The notes: generated from the letters alone by a model not told the origin. 8,132 nt of DNA from Paracoccaceae bacterium (GCA_007134405.1 SLKW01000451.1:1-8132), one strand, 5' to 3'; positions 1-7,752 are shown, counted from the first letter of the stretch. Program-made: numbers and translations.

Positions 1-1422
1 ATCGGCCTTCTCAACCGGCCCGGGACTCCGCCCCCGGACAGCACCACGGCCTGCACCAAACCGGGGCCAACCGCGGTGCTCTGGCTGATCTGCGGCGAGG
101 CGCCGGTACCTGTGGCGGCGCGCATCGCGGCGCTGGCGCGGGAGTTGAATGCAGCCGGGTTATCGGGAGAATGCAGCCTCTTCATCCTGTCCGACACGCA
201 GGGCGCAGAGGCGCGACAGGCCGAAGCGCGCGCCTTTGCAACGCTGACTGCTCGCGACACCGCCGAGTACCGGAATCGGTCGCGAAACTCCGGTCACAAG
301 CCGGGGAATATCGCCGACTGGCTGCGCCACCACGGGAGCGGCTTCGAAACGATGCTGGTGATGGACGCCGACAGCGCGATCAGCGTCACGCGCTTGCAGC
401 AGATGCGCACCGCCATGGCGAATGACCCCGCGCTCGGCCTTGTGCAATCGGGCATCCGCCTGCGCCCGGGCGACACCCGCTTTTCCCGGCTGGAGCGCTT
501 GTCGGCACGGTTATGCGGCCCACCCTTCATGCGTGGTTTTTCGGCAATCACTGGAGATGCCGGCAATTATTGGGGTCATAACGCCCTTATCCGCGTGCAC
601 GCCTTCGCCAGCGCCGCGGGCCTGCCGGTTCTCCCCGGTCGCGCACCGATGGGCGGCCCGATTCTGAGCCACGATATCGTGGAAGCCGCATGGCTCGTCC
701 GCGCAGGCTGGCAGGTGCGGGTGTTGCCGGACACGCGGGGCAGTTTCGAAGCCGGGCCCGAGACCGTCGCCAGCTTCTACAGACGCGACCGCCGCTGGTG
801 TCAGGGCAACCTTCAGCATCTTCGCCTGATCAGTGCGGCAGGCCTGCATCCGATGAGCCGGTTTCACCTGATCTGCGGCGTTCAGAATTACCTCGCCGCG
901 CCGGTCTGGCTTGCGCTTGTGCTCATGTTCGCCTCTGGTCTGATCGAACCCGCCACCGGTGCGGTTATGACACTGCTGGCGGTGGCGGCTGTCCTCCTGC
1001 TGCCAAAAGGCGCCGCGCTTCTTCATTGGCGGCGTCGGACCGGACGAGCGCGCCCAGCCATGCGCCGCGTGCTGCGCCGTGCGGTCGGCACCGAACTCCT
1101 GGTGACCAGCCTTGTCGCGCCCCTCCTCATGGTGCGTCAAACCCTCGCCGTGGCACAGGTCGCCATGGGACAGGATTGCGGGTGGCGCCCTGGTGGCGCA
1201 CGACTGCAAGCACCAAACGGCGCGCTCGAGGTTACCGCCGGGGCGGGACTCGTAGCGCTGTCGATTGGCGCCGGCGGTGGGCTCGCCAGCCTGATCCTCC
1301 TGCCGGTCGCAGGACCCTTGCTTGTCGCGCCTTGGCTGATCTCGTGGCTCGACCGGAGCCCGCTCGGCAGGGCCACTCGCGAAGGCTGGCGCGCCGGCCG
1401 TGCTGCCTTGCCAACCGGGTGA
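1..1422 (+). CDS. opgH: OpgH glucan glucosyltransferase, 5' partial
   Basis: Inner-membrane family 2 glycosyltransferase that builds the osmoregulated periplasmic glucan backbone from UDP-glucose and moves it across the membrane. The reading frame is open to the window edge, so the true start lies upstream; 473 codons are visible. A GTG at 76 is an in-frame internal codon, not a convincing start. The alignment to E. coli OpgH is clear: MDADS (aspartates at 364-366 and 370-372), a YWGHNA motif, ILSHD with the third aspartate at 673-675, and RRDRRW with its tryptophan at 796-798, which is the R/QxxRW-type motif. Hydrophobic segments follow at about 890-945, 955-1015, 1090-1160 and 1235-1345, matching the C-terminal membrane domain. 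The N-terminal membrane helices are presumably cut off. The usual ICNE near the start of the catalytic domain reads ICGE here. The gene is followed 11 bp later by the methyltransferase. The family call is firm; substrate and operon role are from family knowledge. Confidence 0.9.
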   Translation: MGLLNRPGTPPPDSTTACTKPGPTAVLWLICGEAPVPVAARIAALARELNAAGLSGECSLFILSDTQGAEARQAEARAFATLTARDTAEYRNRSRNSGHKPGNIADWLRHHGSGFETMLVMDADSAISVTRLQQMRTAMANDPALGLVQSGIRLRPGDTRFSRLERLSARLCGPPFMRGFSAITGDAGNYWGHNALIRVHAFASAAGLPVLPGRAPMGGPILSHDIVEAAWLVRAGWQVRVLPDTRGSFEAGPETVASFYRRDRRWCQGNLQHLRLISAAGLHPMSRFHLICGVQNYLAAPVWLALVLMFASGLIEPATGAVMTLLAVAAVLLLPKGAALLHWRRRTGRARPAMRRVLRRAVGTELLVTSLVAPLLMVRQTLAVAQVAMGQDCGWRPGGARLQAPNGALEVTAGAGLVALSIGAGGGLASLILLPVAGPLLVAPWLISWLDRSPLGRATREGWRAGRAALPTG

Positions 1423-1433
1423 GGCGCGACGTC

Positions 1434-2291
1434 ATGACCGCACCTGCCCGCATCGCCCGATACTATGACCGCAGCACATGGCGTTTTCTGCGCATGGGGC
1501 AAAGCGGGGCGGCGCTTGCCATACACAGGCCACTCTGGCCCGCCGGCACGATCAGCACCGAAGTCGCGGCTGGCCACATCAACTCCCTGGTCGCCGATGC
1601 CGCCGCGCGTGAACTGGGACGGGTGCCCGAGCAGGTGCTCGACCTGGGCTGCGGCGTAGGCGGCACGATCCTGTCCCTGGCGCAACGCTGGCCGCATGCG
1701 GAGTTCACCGGGCTGACGCTCAGCCCCCGGCAAGTCGGTCTTGCCCGCCGCTTTGCAACCGACCGCGGGCTAACGTCCCGGTGCCGGTTCCGCGTCGCAG
1801 ACTTCCTTGACCGAGGCACCGACACGCCCCCCGCCGATCTGGCTGTCGCCATTGAGTCCGCGGTGCATGCGCCATCATCGCGCGACTTTTTCGATGCGGC
1901 CTACGCGCGGCTGCAGATTGGTGGCCTGCTCATCGTGGTCGATGACATGCTGGCGATGCCAGAAAACGCACTGGCGCCGGGCGAGGCCGATCTGGTGGCG
2001 CATTTCCGGCGCGGTTGGCACCTCGGCCGCGTCGCCACGTCAGATGAGTTGGTCACTGCGGCGAGTGACGCAGGGCTCTCTCTCCGCGCCGACGATGATC
2101 TGACGGCGCTCCTGCGCCTCGATCGGCTGCGCGATCATCTTCTGCGCGTGGTCGGTCCGGTCATGGCGCGGCTGCGGCTCGAGGCGATACCGCTCTTTGC
2201 CAACATGATCGGGGGGAATGCCCTTACCTGCGCGTATCGGGCCGGGATCATGCGCTATCGCCTGCTTGCCTTCCGCAAGGAGACATCATGA
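1434..2291 (+). CDS. Class I SAM-dependent methyltransferase in OPG operon
   Basis: A soluble 285-residue methyltransferase with the Rossmann SAM-binding fold. Motif I, VLDLGCGVGGT, is at residues 68-78; the post-I strand ends in GLTLSPRQV (93-101); the acidic VADFLD is at 121-126; and AIESAVHAPSSR (139-150) resembles the ExxxH stretch of small-molecule and lipid methyltransferases such as the UbiE, tocopherol and sarcosine types. No signal peptide or membrane helix is seen, so it should act in the cytoplasm. The frame runs open far upstream within opgH, but the ATG at 1434 is the start: it sits 11 bp after the opgH stop with a GAGG at 1421-1424 overlapping that stop, and the family's N-terminal YYD region begins right after it. 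The TGA overlaps the opgG start in ATGA, so translation is probably coupled on both sides. The substrate is unknown. Its position between two glucan genes makes a glucan or glucan-precursor substrate a reasonable inference, but an unrelated lipid or small molecule is possible. Confidence 0.88.
   Translation: MTAPARIARYYDRSTWRFLRMGQSGAALAIHRPLWPAGTISTEVAAGHINSLVADAAARELGRVPEQVLDLGCGVGGTILSLAQRWPHAEFTGLTLSPRQVGLARRFATDRGLTSRCRFRVADFLDRGTDTPPADLAVAIESAVHAPSSRDFFDAAYARLQIGGLLIVVDDMLAMPENALAPGEADLVAHFRRGWHLGRVATSDELVTAASDAGLSLRADDDLTALLRLDRLRDHLLRVVGPVMARLRLEAIPLFANMIGGNALTCAYRAGIMRYRLLAFRKETS
2277..2283 (+). promoter_or_regulatory. Strong ribosome binding site of opgG
   Basis: AAGGAGA lies inside the last codons of the methyltransferase gene, five bases before the opgG ATG when measured from AGGAG. 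It fixes the opgG start at 2288 and shows that the ATGA overlap is a genuine junction: ribosomes can be loaded independently as well as by termination-reinitiation. Confidence 0.8.
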
Positions 2292-3808
2292 ACCGCCGCG
2301 CCTTTCTGGCCACAAGCGCAGCGGCCGTTTTCGCCCACGCCCCTGCCAGCCGCGCCGAGCCATTTATGGATCTCGAAGCTGAGGCGCGCGCCCTGGCCGC
2401 GCGCCCCTACGCGCCGCCCGACCTGGACCTTCCTCCACCCTTCGATGCGCTCGATTATGACAGCTACCGGGCCATCCGGCCCCGTCGCGGGGGCGGTGCC
2501 GAGCTGGACCTCGGTGCAGAGATCCGCGCGCAGCTGCTGCCGCGGGGCTGGTTGCAGCGCCAGCCCGTCGCAATCCACCCGCCGAACCAATCCGAACCGG
2601 CGCCGTTTTCGGTGGCCGATTACGACTTCGCGCCCCGGTATTTTCCCGACCCGCCGCCGGAACTCGATTGGGCCGCAAGCGGCTATTCCGGCCTGCGCCT
2701 GAGCGGCCCCCTCAACCGCCCCGACCGGAGAGACGAAATTGCGGTCTTCCAAGGGGCCAGCTATTTCCGGGCGCTGGCCCGCGACACGGTCTACGGCCTT
2801 TCGGCACGGGCTCTCGCCCTTGGCACGGGAGGGCCTGCCCCCGAGGAATTTCCAGCCATCACCCGGCTCGTCCTTTCAGAGGCCGAAAATGGCGTCATTC
2901 CGGTTGGCGCGCTCATCGACAGCCCACGGGCTACGGCCGCCTTCTTCGCCCGGATTAAACCGGGCGCTCCAACGGTGATGGACTGCAAGCTGACGCTTTT
3001 TGCGCGCGAACCCTTGCCGGATGCGGGCATCGCGCCGCTGACCTCGATGTTCTTCTTCGGACCGATGGGGCCGGGATTTGCCGACGACTTCCGCCCCGCC
3101 GTGCACGACAGCGACGTTCTTTGGATGCGTAATGGCGCCGAGGAGACACTTTGGCGGCCCCTTGCCAATCCCGCGCGGGTCGAGATGTCGGCGTTTGTCG
3201 ACGACGGGCCGCGCGCCTTCGGGCTTCTGCAGACCGCACGCCGATTCGAGGATTTCGAGGACGCCGAGGGGGCGTATCACCGCCGCCCGCAAGCCTGGGT
3301 CGAACCGCTCGGGGATTGGGGACCGGGAGCGATACACCTCTTGGAGATCCCAACGCTCGACGAATATGCCGACAATATCGTCGCCTTTTGGCGCCCGGAC
3401 GCGCCGCTTGAGCCGGGGCGCGCGCATCGGTTCGAGTATCGGCTGGTATGGTCAGCAGAGCCCCCCGCCAACAGGTATCCCCTGACCCCAACCCGCAGCG
3501 CCAGCGGTATCGAACCGGTCGAGCGCAAAGGGCGGCTGTTCGTGATCGATTTCGACAACCCGGAGCATCTGTCCGCGGAAGCGCTCAGCCTGGAGGTTTC
3601 GGTGGCAGACGATGCGGGGAACGTCTCGGGCAGCACCATCTATGCCGTGCCGGAGAATGGCGCACTCCGAGCAAGCTTCGTCTTCATCCCCGAAGCTGAG
3701 GCCGACGCCGCCGAGTTGCGCGCGACGCTGAGGGGCCCGACCGGCGGGCTTGTCGCACCGGTCTGGCTGTTCCGCTGGACACCGCCGCGCGACCCGTCGA
3801 CGCCTTGA
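2288..3808 (+). CDS. opgG: OpgG/OpgD periplasmic glucan biosynthesis protein (GH186)
   Basis: A 506-residue periplasmic protein needed for osmoregulated periplasmic glucan synthesis. The E. coli homologues OpgG and OpgD were reported as founding beta-1,2-glucanases of family GH186. Similarity runs the whole length: DEIAVFQGASYFRAL (149-163), VYGLSARALAL (168-178), LIDSPRAT (209-216), APLTSMFFFGP (249-259), GFGLLQ-like FGLLQ (311-315) and IPTLDEYADNIVAFW (354-368). Asp274 in VHDSD and Asp362 in ADN are 88 residues apart, the spacing I recall for the E. coli OpgD catalytic pair (D300, D388), so the enzyme looks intact. The N-terminus, MNRRAFLATS followed by an alanine-rich stretch and a probable cleavage after SRA (21-23), has a twin-arginine RRxFL pattern. 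This is like OpgD rather than the Sec signal of E. coli OpgG. The start overlaps the methyltransferase stop. The gene ends 10 bp from the convergent eno stop. Only the OpgG versus OpgD subgroup is uncertain. Confidence 0.93.
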   Translation: MNRRAFLATSAAAVFAHAPASRAEPFMDLEAEARALAARPYAPPDLDLPPPFDALDYDSYRAIRPRRGGGAELDLGAEIRAQLLPRGWLQRQPVAIHPPNQSEPAPFSVADYDFAPRYFPDPPPELDWAASGYSGLRLSGPLNRPDRRDEIAVFQGASYFRALARDTVYGLSARALALGTGGPAPEEFPAITRLVLSEAENGVIPVGALIDSPRATAAFFARIKPGAPTVMDCKLTLFAREPLPDAGIAPLTSMFFFGPMGPGFADDFRPAVHDSDVLWMRNGAEETLWRPLANPARVEMSAFVDDGPRAFGLLQTARRFEDFEDAEGAYHRRPQAWVEPLGDWGPGAIHLLEIPTLDEYADNIVAFWRPDAPLEPGRAHRFEYRLVWSAEPPANRYPLTPTRSASGIEPVERKGRLFVIDFDNPEHLSAEALSLEVSVADDAGNVSGSTIYAVPENGALRASFVFIPEAEADAAELRATLRGPTGGLVAPVWLFRWTPPRDPSTP

Positions 3809-3818
3809 AGCGCAGCCC

Positions 3819-5159
<1,341 letters not shown>

Positions 5160-6035
5160 TCAGGCGACCGGTGCGGGGCGCAGACGCATCTCGCGCCAGA
5201 GCGTGAAGAGACCGGCGCCGACGACCAGCGCCGACCCCGCCAGTGTTAGCGCATCGGGCCGTTCGCCGAAGATGAAGAAGCCGATTGCCATGGCAAACAC
5301 CAGTCGCGAATACCGGAAAGGCGTTGTCACCGCGATGTCGCCGGCCCGCGTCGCGCCGACGAGCGCGGCATAGGCCAGAACCCCCGACGCCACGGCGGCC
5401 AGAAGCCAGCCCCACTCCCCCGCGGTTGGCGCGACCGGCGGCGCGGCGACCAGCGCCAGCAGGATCAGCCCCGCCGGAATGATCATCAGGAAACCCCAGG
5501 TTGTCAGCTGCAGGCTATGGATCGTGGGCGCGACCCTTCGCGTCGCGAGGTCGCGCACGCTCAGCGAGACGACCGCCGCCAGCGCCAGCAGCGCCGCCGG
5601 ATCGAAATCCGCCGCGCCCGGCCGCAGAATCAGCAGCACGCCAGCGAAACCCACCAGGATCGCCGACCAGCGCCGCCAGCCCACCGGCTCGCGCAGGAAA
5701 AGCGCGGCCCCCAAGGTAACCACAAGCGGGATCGCTTGCAGGATCGCCGTCACCACAGCCAGCGGCACGAGCGCGATGGCCAGGACGACCAGCGACGCGC
5801 TCACCATTTCGCCAAGGTTCCGCAGAAGGACCGCGCCGCGCAACGCCTCGATCGACAGGATCGTCAGCCGCCGCGCGCGCGCCAGCAGGCAAAAGATCGT
5901 GCCACCTCCCAAGCCGATAACCAGCACGATCTGCCCCACCGGCATCAGCGCCGACAGGTACTTGATGATCGCGTCCTCAATGGCGAAGCCCGCCATCGCG
6001 CCGACCATGAGCAGGCTTGCGCGCAGGTTGTTCAT
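5160..6035 (-). CDS. EamA/DMT family transporter
   Basis: An inner-membrane protein of 291 residues in the drug/metabolite transporter superfamily (EamA, RhaT-like), which exports or imports small metabolites. About ten hydrophobic helices can be placed, roughly at residues 5-25, 33-53, 70-90, 93-115, 122-139, 146-163, 176-197, 207-228, 240-257 and 262-281, in two repeats of the EamA unit. RDLATRRV and the late PFRYSRLVFA plus FGERPDALTL resemble a widespread alphaproteobacterial subgroup, some members of which are annotated as S-adenosylmethionine transporters. The substrate here cannot be inferred. I chose the ATG at 6035, where MNNLRASLL opens the first helix; AAGGAA (6049-6054) is 13 bases upstream, rather far. 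An ATG at 6074 and a TTG at 6092 would add 13 or 19 residues. It follows the Fur-like gene and precedes eno on the same strand. Confidence 0.87.
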   Translation of the reverse strand: MNNLRASLLMVGAMAGFAIEDAIIKYLSALMPVGQIVLVIGLGGGTIFCLLARARRLTILSIEALRGAVLLRNLGEMVSASLVVLAIALVPLAVVTAILQAIPLVVTLGAALFLREPVGWRRWSAILVGFAGVLLILRPGAADFDPAALLALAAVVSLSVRDLATRRVAPTIHSLQLTTWGFLMIIPAGLILLALVAAPPVAPTAGEWGWLLAAVASGVLAYAALVGATRAGDIAVTTPFRYSRLVFAMAIGFFIFGERPDALTLAGSALVVGAGLFTLWREMRLRPAPVA

Positions 6036-6107
6036 GGCGGCGCGGAAATTCCTTCGCAGGTGCAGGGCCGGCATATCCCTACCCGGCGGCAAGGGAAAGG
6101 GGCGCGC

Positions 6108-6533
6108 TCAGGATTTCAGCTTCACGCCGTACAGCTCCAACCGGTGCCCCTTGAGCCGGTAGCCGAGGCGCTTGGCTATGGCTTTCTTCAGCGCCTCGAT
6201 CTCGGGGTCATGGAACTCGATCACCTCACCCGTGCTCAAGTCGATCAGGTGGTCGTGGTGCGCACGCTCGGCATCCTCGTAACGCGCGCGGCCATCGCCG
6301 AATTCGCGCCGTTCCAGAAGCCCCTGCTCCTCGAAAAGCCGGACCGTGCGGTAGACCGTGGCAAGGGAAATCTTCGGATCGAGCGCTGCCGCACGGGCGA
6401 ACAGCGTCTCGACATCCGGGTGGTCGTCGGCCGCCTCGAGCACCTGCGCGATCAGCCGCCGCTGGCCGGTCAGCCGCAGCCCCATCGCCTCGCAGCGCGC
6501 CATAAGTCCCGTCTTCGCTTCGGCGTCGTCCAT
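6108..6533 (-). CDS. fur: Fur/Mur family metal-responsive regulator
   Basis: A 141-residue winged-helix repressor of the ferric uptake regulator family, which binds DNA when loaded with Fe(II) or Mn(II). The recognition helix region ISLATVYRTVRLFEEQGLL (55-73) and the metal/dimer region with AHHDHLID (91-98), GEVIEF (102-107) and HRLELYGV (130-137) are typical. The only cysteine is Cys14, so the CxxC structural zinc sites of E. coli Fur and of Zur are absent. With the HHDHLID and EFHDPEIE stretches, this points to the alphaproteobacterial Fur/Mur clade, which often responds to manganese; it is not Irr-like. The ATG at 6533 is used; an internal Met11 is possible. The Shine-Dalgarno is weak (GAG about 6 bases upstream). 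It is transcribed divergently from the transporter at 6678 across a 144-bp region and lies ahead of the EamA gene and eno. Iron versus manganese specificity cannot be settled from sequence. Confidence 0.9.
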   Translation of the reverse strand: MDDAEAKTGLMARCEAMGLRLTGQRRLIAQVLEAADDHPDVETLFARAAALDPKISLATVYRTVRLFEEQGLLERREFGDGRARYEDAERAHHDHLIDLSTGEVIEFHDPEIEALKKAIAKRLGYRLKGHRLELYGVKLKS

Positions 6534-6551
6534 CGCTCACTCGGCCTGGTG

Positions 6552-6565
6552 CGGGCCCCGGCCCG
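6552..6565 (-). other. GC hairpin in the regulator's leader region
   Basis: CGGGCC and GGCCCG face each other as a perfect inverted repeat with two central bases, ending about 19 bases before the regulator's start codon. In RNA this could form a 5-bp stem with a four-base loop. In DNA of this GC content such a repeat can also arise by chance, so no function is assigned. Confidence 0.3.
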
Positions 6566-6612
6566 TCGCGCGAGTCTAGGCGATCCATCGGGCGGAAGAA
6601 AGACGCGGGGGT

Positions 6613-6651
6613 GGTCAGCGCATTGACCTTCGACCTTGCGCGGCATTGACT
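6613..6651. promoter_or_regulatory. Operator-like repeats between divergent genes
   Basis: The shared control region (6534-6677) of the regulator and the divergent transporter holds GGTCA-N6-TGACC (6613-6628), a perfect 5-bp inverted repeat. It also holds the octamer GCATTGAC twice in the same orientation, at 6620-6627 and 6643-6650, 23 bp apart, and GACCTT twice (6625-6630 and 6632-6637). TTGACC and TTGACT within these resemble -35 hexamers, but neither has a good -10 at 16-18 bp. The arrangement looks like a regulator-binding region. It does not resemble the AT-rich Mur or Fur boxes I know, so the binding protein is unknown. Confidence 0.35.
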
Positions 6652-6668
6652 GCGCCCGTTCGCGGAAC

Positions 6669-6672
6669 GGAG
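6669..6672 (+). promoter_or_regulatory. Ribosome binding site of second EamA gene
   Basis: GGAG, within GGAACGGAG, lies five bases before the ATG at 6678. It decides that start over the in-frame TTG at 6636, which has no such site and would add 14 residues with no membrane character. Confidence 0.7.
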
Positions 6673-6677
6673 TCGTC

Positions 6678-7583
6678 ATGGCCTATGTCCAACCCCAGCG
6701 CCGCCCGCTCGATCTGGCGGGATTCTGGATGCTCGTCGGGCTCGCCTTCGTTTTCGGGGCGAACAATGTGCTGATCAAGGTGGGCAATGAGGGGCTGCAG
6801 CCGGTCTTCTTTGCTGCGATGCGGTCGGTTGTGGCGGCCACGGCGCTGGCAGCATGGATGGTCTGGCGTGGGATCTCGTTTCGTGCCGATCTGTGGCGTT
6901 CGGGGCTCTTGATCGGGTCGGCCTTCGCGGCGGAGTTCTTCTTTCTCTTCATTGCGCTCGACCACACGACGGTTGTCCGCGCCTCGGTCCTGTTCTACGC
7001 GATGCCGCTGTGGCTCGCGGTCGCGGCGCATTTCCTGTTTCCGGGCGAGCGCCTGACGGCCCTGCGGATGATTGGTTTTGGCTTGGGTTTCGCGGCGGTG
7101 GTCCTGGTGCTGGCCGGTCAGGCGGGCGGGGATGCGCGGGCGGCGGGCAGTCTGGCGGGCGACCTGGCGGCGTTGGCGGCGGGGATGTGCTGGGCCGCGA
7201 TCGTGATCTGTGCGCGGCTGACGCCGCTGCAATCCACCCAGCCCGAGACGCAGCTTTTCTGGCAGCTGCTGATCTCGGCCCCCCTGCTGATGGCGCTCGC
7301 GCCGCTCTATGGCGGGGCGTTCGTGCGCGACTTCGACGGCTTCCAGCTCGCGGTCTTCCTGGTCCACGCGCTGGGAGTGGTGGCGGCGGGCTATGTTTTC
7401 TGGTTCTGGCTCCTCGTGCGCTACCCGGCCTCGTCGGTGGCGAGTTTCAGTTTTCTCACGCCCGTGCTGAGCGCCGGGTTGGGTTGGCTGCTGCTGGGCG
7501 AGGCGGTCACGGCCTTCCTGCCGGTTGCGCTGGCGCTTCTGGTGGCCGGCCTGATCCTGATCAACCGGCGGCCGAAGCGCTGA
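6678..7583 (+). CDS. EamA/DMT family transporter
   Basis: An inner-membrane carrier of 301 residues in the drug/metabolite transporter superfamily. Ten helices can be placed at about 14-34, 40-60, 73-93, 97-121, 129-148, 159-179, 192-212, 222-244, 252-274 and 277-296, in two EamA repeats (about 18-147 and 158-296). Typical family elements are FGANNVLIK in helix 1, LDHTTVVRASVLFYAMPLW near helix 4 with FPGERLT after it, and ASSVASFSFLTPVLSAGLGW with LLGEAVT in the second half. The start is set by GGAG five bases upstream. It is divergent from the Fur/Mur-type regulator, so shared control is possible. It is clearly different in sequence from the other EamA protein in this window and is not a recent duplicate. 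The transported compound is unknown; amino acids, nucleosides or other metabolites are all possible for this family. Confidence 0.9.
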   Translation: MAYVQPQRRPLDLAGFWMLVGLAFVFGANNVLIKVGNEGLQPVFFAAMRSVVAATALAAWMVWRGISFRADLWRSGLLIGSAFAAEFFFLFIALDHTTVVRASVLFYAMPLWLAVAAHFLFPGERLTALRMIGFGLGFAAVVLVLAGQAGGDARAAGSLAGDLAALAAGMCWAAIVICARLTPLQSTQPETQLFWQLLISAPLLMALAPLYGGAFVRDFDGFQLAVFLVHALGVVAAGYVFWFWLLVRYPASSVASFSFLTPVLSAGLGWLLLGEAVTAFLPVALALLVAGLILINRRPKR

Positions 7584-7594
7584 AAACGCCAGGC

Positions 7595-7614
7595 GTCCAA
7601 CATTGGACATTTTT
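7595..7614 (+). terminator. Probable terminator of the second EamA gene
   Basis: Twelve bases after the stop, GTCCA and TGGAC form a 5-bp stem with the loop ACAT (7595-7608; the DNA repeat extends to GTCCAA/TTGGAC). This is followed one base later by TTTTT (7610-7614). An overlapping ACGCC-A-GGCGT repeat lies at 7586-7596. The stem is short, so intrinsic termination may be partial. Confidence 0.5.
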
Positions 7615-7646
7615 GCAACCACATGATTTATATAATTAAAAACAAC
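7615..7646. promoter_or_regulatory. AT-rich island with perfect TATAAT
   Basis: In otherwise GC-rich DNA this stretch is mostly A and T and contains TATAAT at 7631-7636 on the + strand, a perfect -10 hexamer. No -35 sits at 16-18 bp: the nearest candidates are TTGCAA (12-bp spacer) and TTGGAC (22-bp spacer). It could be a promoter for a short + strand transcript, a weakly melting termination zone between convergent genes, or neither. Confidence 0.3.
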
Positions 7647-7691
7647 CCCGTTAACCGCAATGAAAGCTTTGGCCGCGGCCGTGGAGACGCA

Positions 7692-7717
7692 GTCGCGGGG
7701 GGCGCGACCTTGCCCCC
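7692..7717. other. Two mutually exclusive GC hairpins
   Basis: GTCGCG-GGGGG-CGCGAC (7692-7708) is a perfect 6-bp stem with a five-G loop. The same G run can instead pair as GGGGGC (7698-7703) with GCCCCC (7712-7717). No U-tract follows on either strand. The pair may help stop convergent transcription or shape a small RNA. The function is inferred only from the fold. Confidence 0.35.
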
Positions 7718-7734
7718 ATCGAGCGGCGGTCGCG

Positions 7735-7752
7735 GCGGGCGCAGGCGCCCGC
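7735..7752. terminator. GC-rich hairpin after the hydroxylase gene
   Basis: GCGGGCGC and GCGCCCGC form a perfect 8-bp inverted repeat around AG, ten bases beyond the hydroxylase stop codon on the - strand. It has no U-tract. In GC-rich alphaproteobacteria such stems often occupy the terminator position, so it is a candidate terminator for that gene. Confidence 0.45.

Noticed and set aside
511..1209. 232-codon - strand open frame over opgH
   Set aside because: It is a shadow of the glycosyltransferase, with no family features and no supporting ribosome binding site seen.
690..1433. Long in-frame upstream extension of the methyltransferase reading frame
   Set aside because: It overlaps most of opgH in another frame, has an arginine- and proline-rich translation with no family features, and the methyltransferase N-terminus begins cleanly at 1434.
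6573..6596. Possible - strand promoter for the regulator with TAGACT as -10
   Set aside because: TAGACT matches consensus at four of six positions, but no acceptable -35 is present at 16-18 bp, so it is not listed as a feature.
5517..6626. 369-codon + strand open frame across the transporter and regulator genes
   Set aside because: It is antisense to two well-supported genes, with low-complexity Arg/Gln-rich composition and no recognisable domain.
6623..6651. TTGACC and TTGACT as -35 elements of the second EamA gene
   Set aside because: Neither has a recognisable -10 hexamer at 16-18 bp; one would place it on the ribosome binding site.
6615..7622. 335-codon open frame antisense to the second EamA gene
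   Set aside because: Its translation is dominated by Arg, Gln, Glu and His, typical of a mirror frame in GC-rich DNA, while the + strand frame encodes a recognisable ten-helix transporter.
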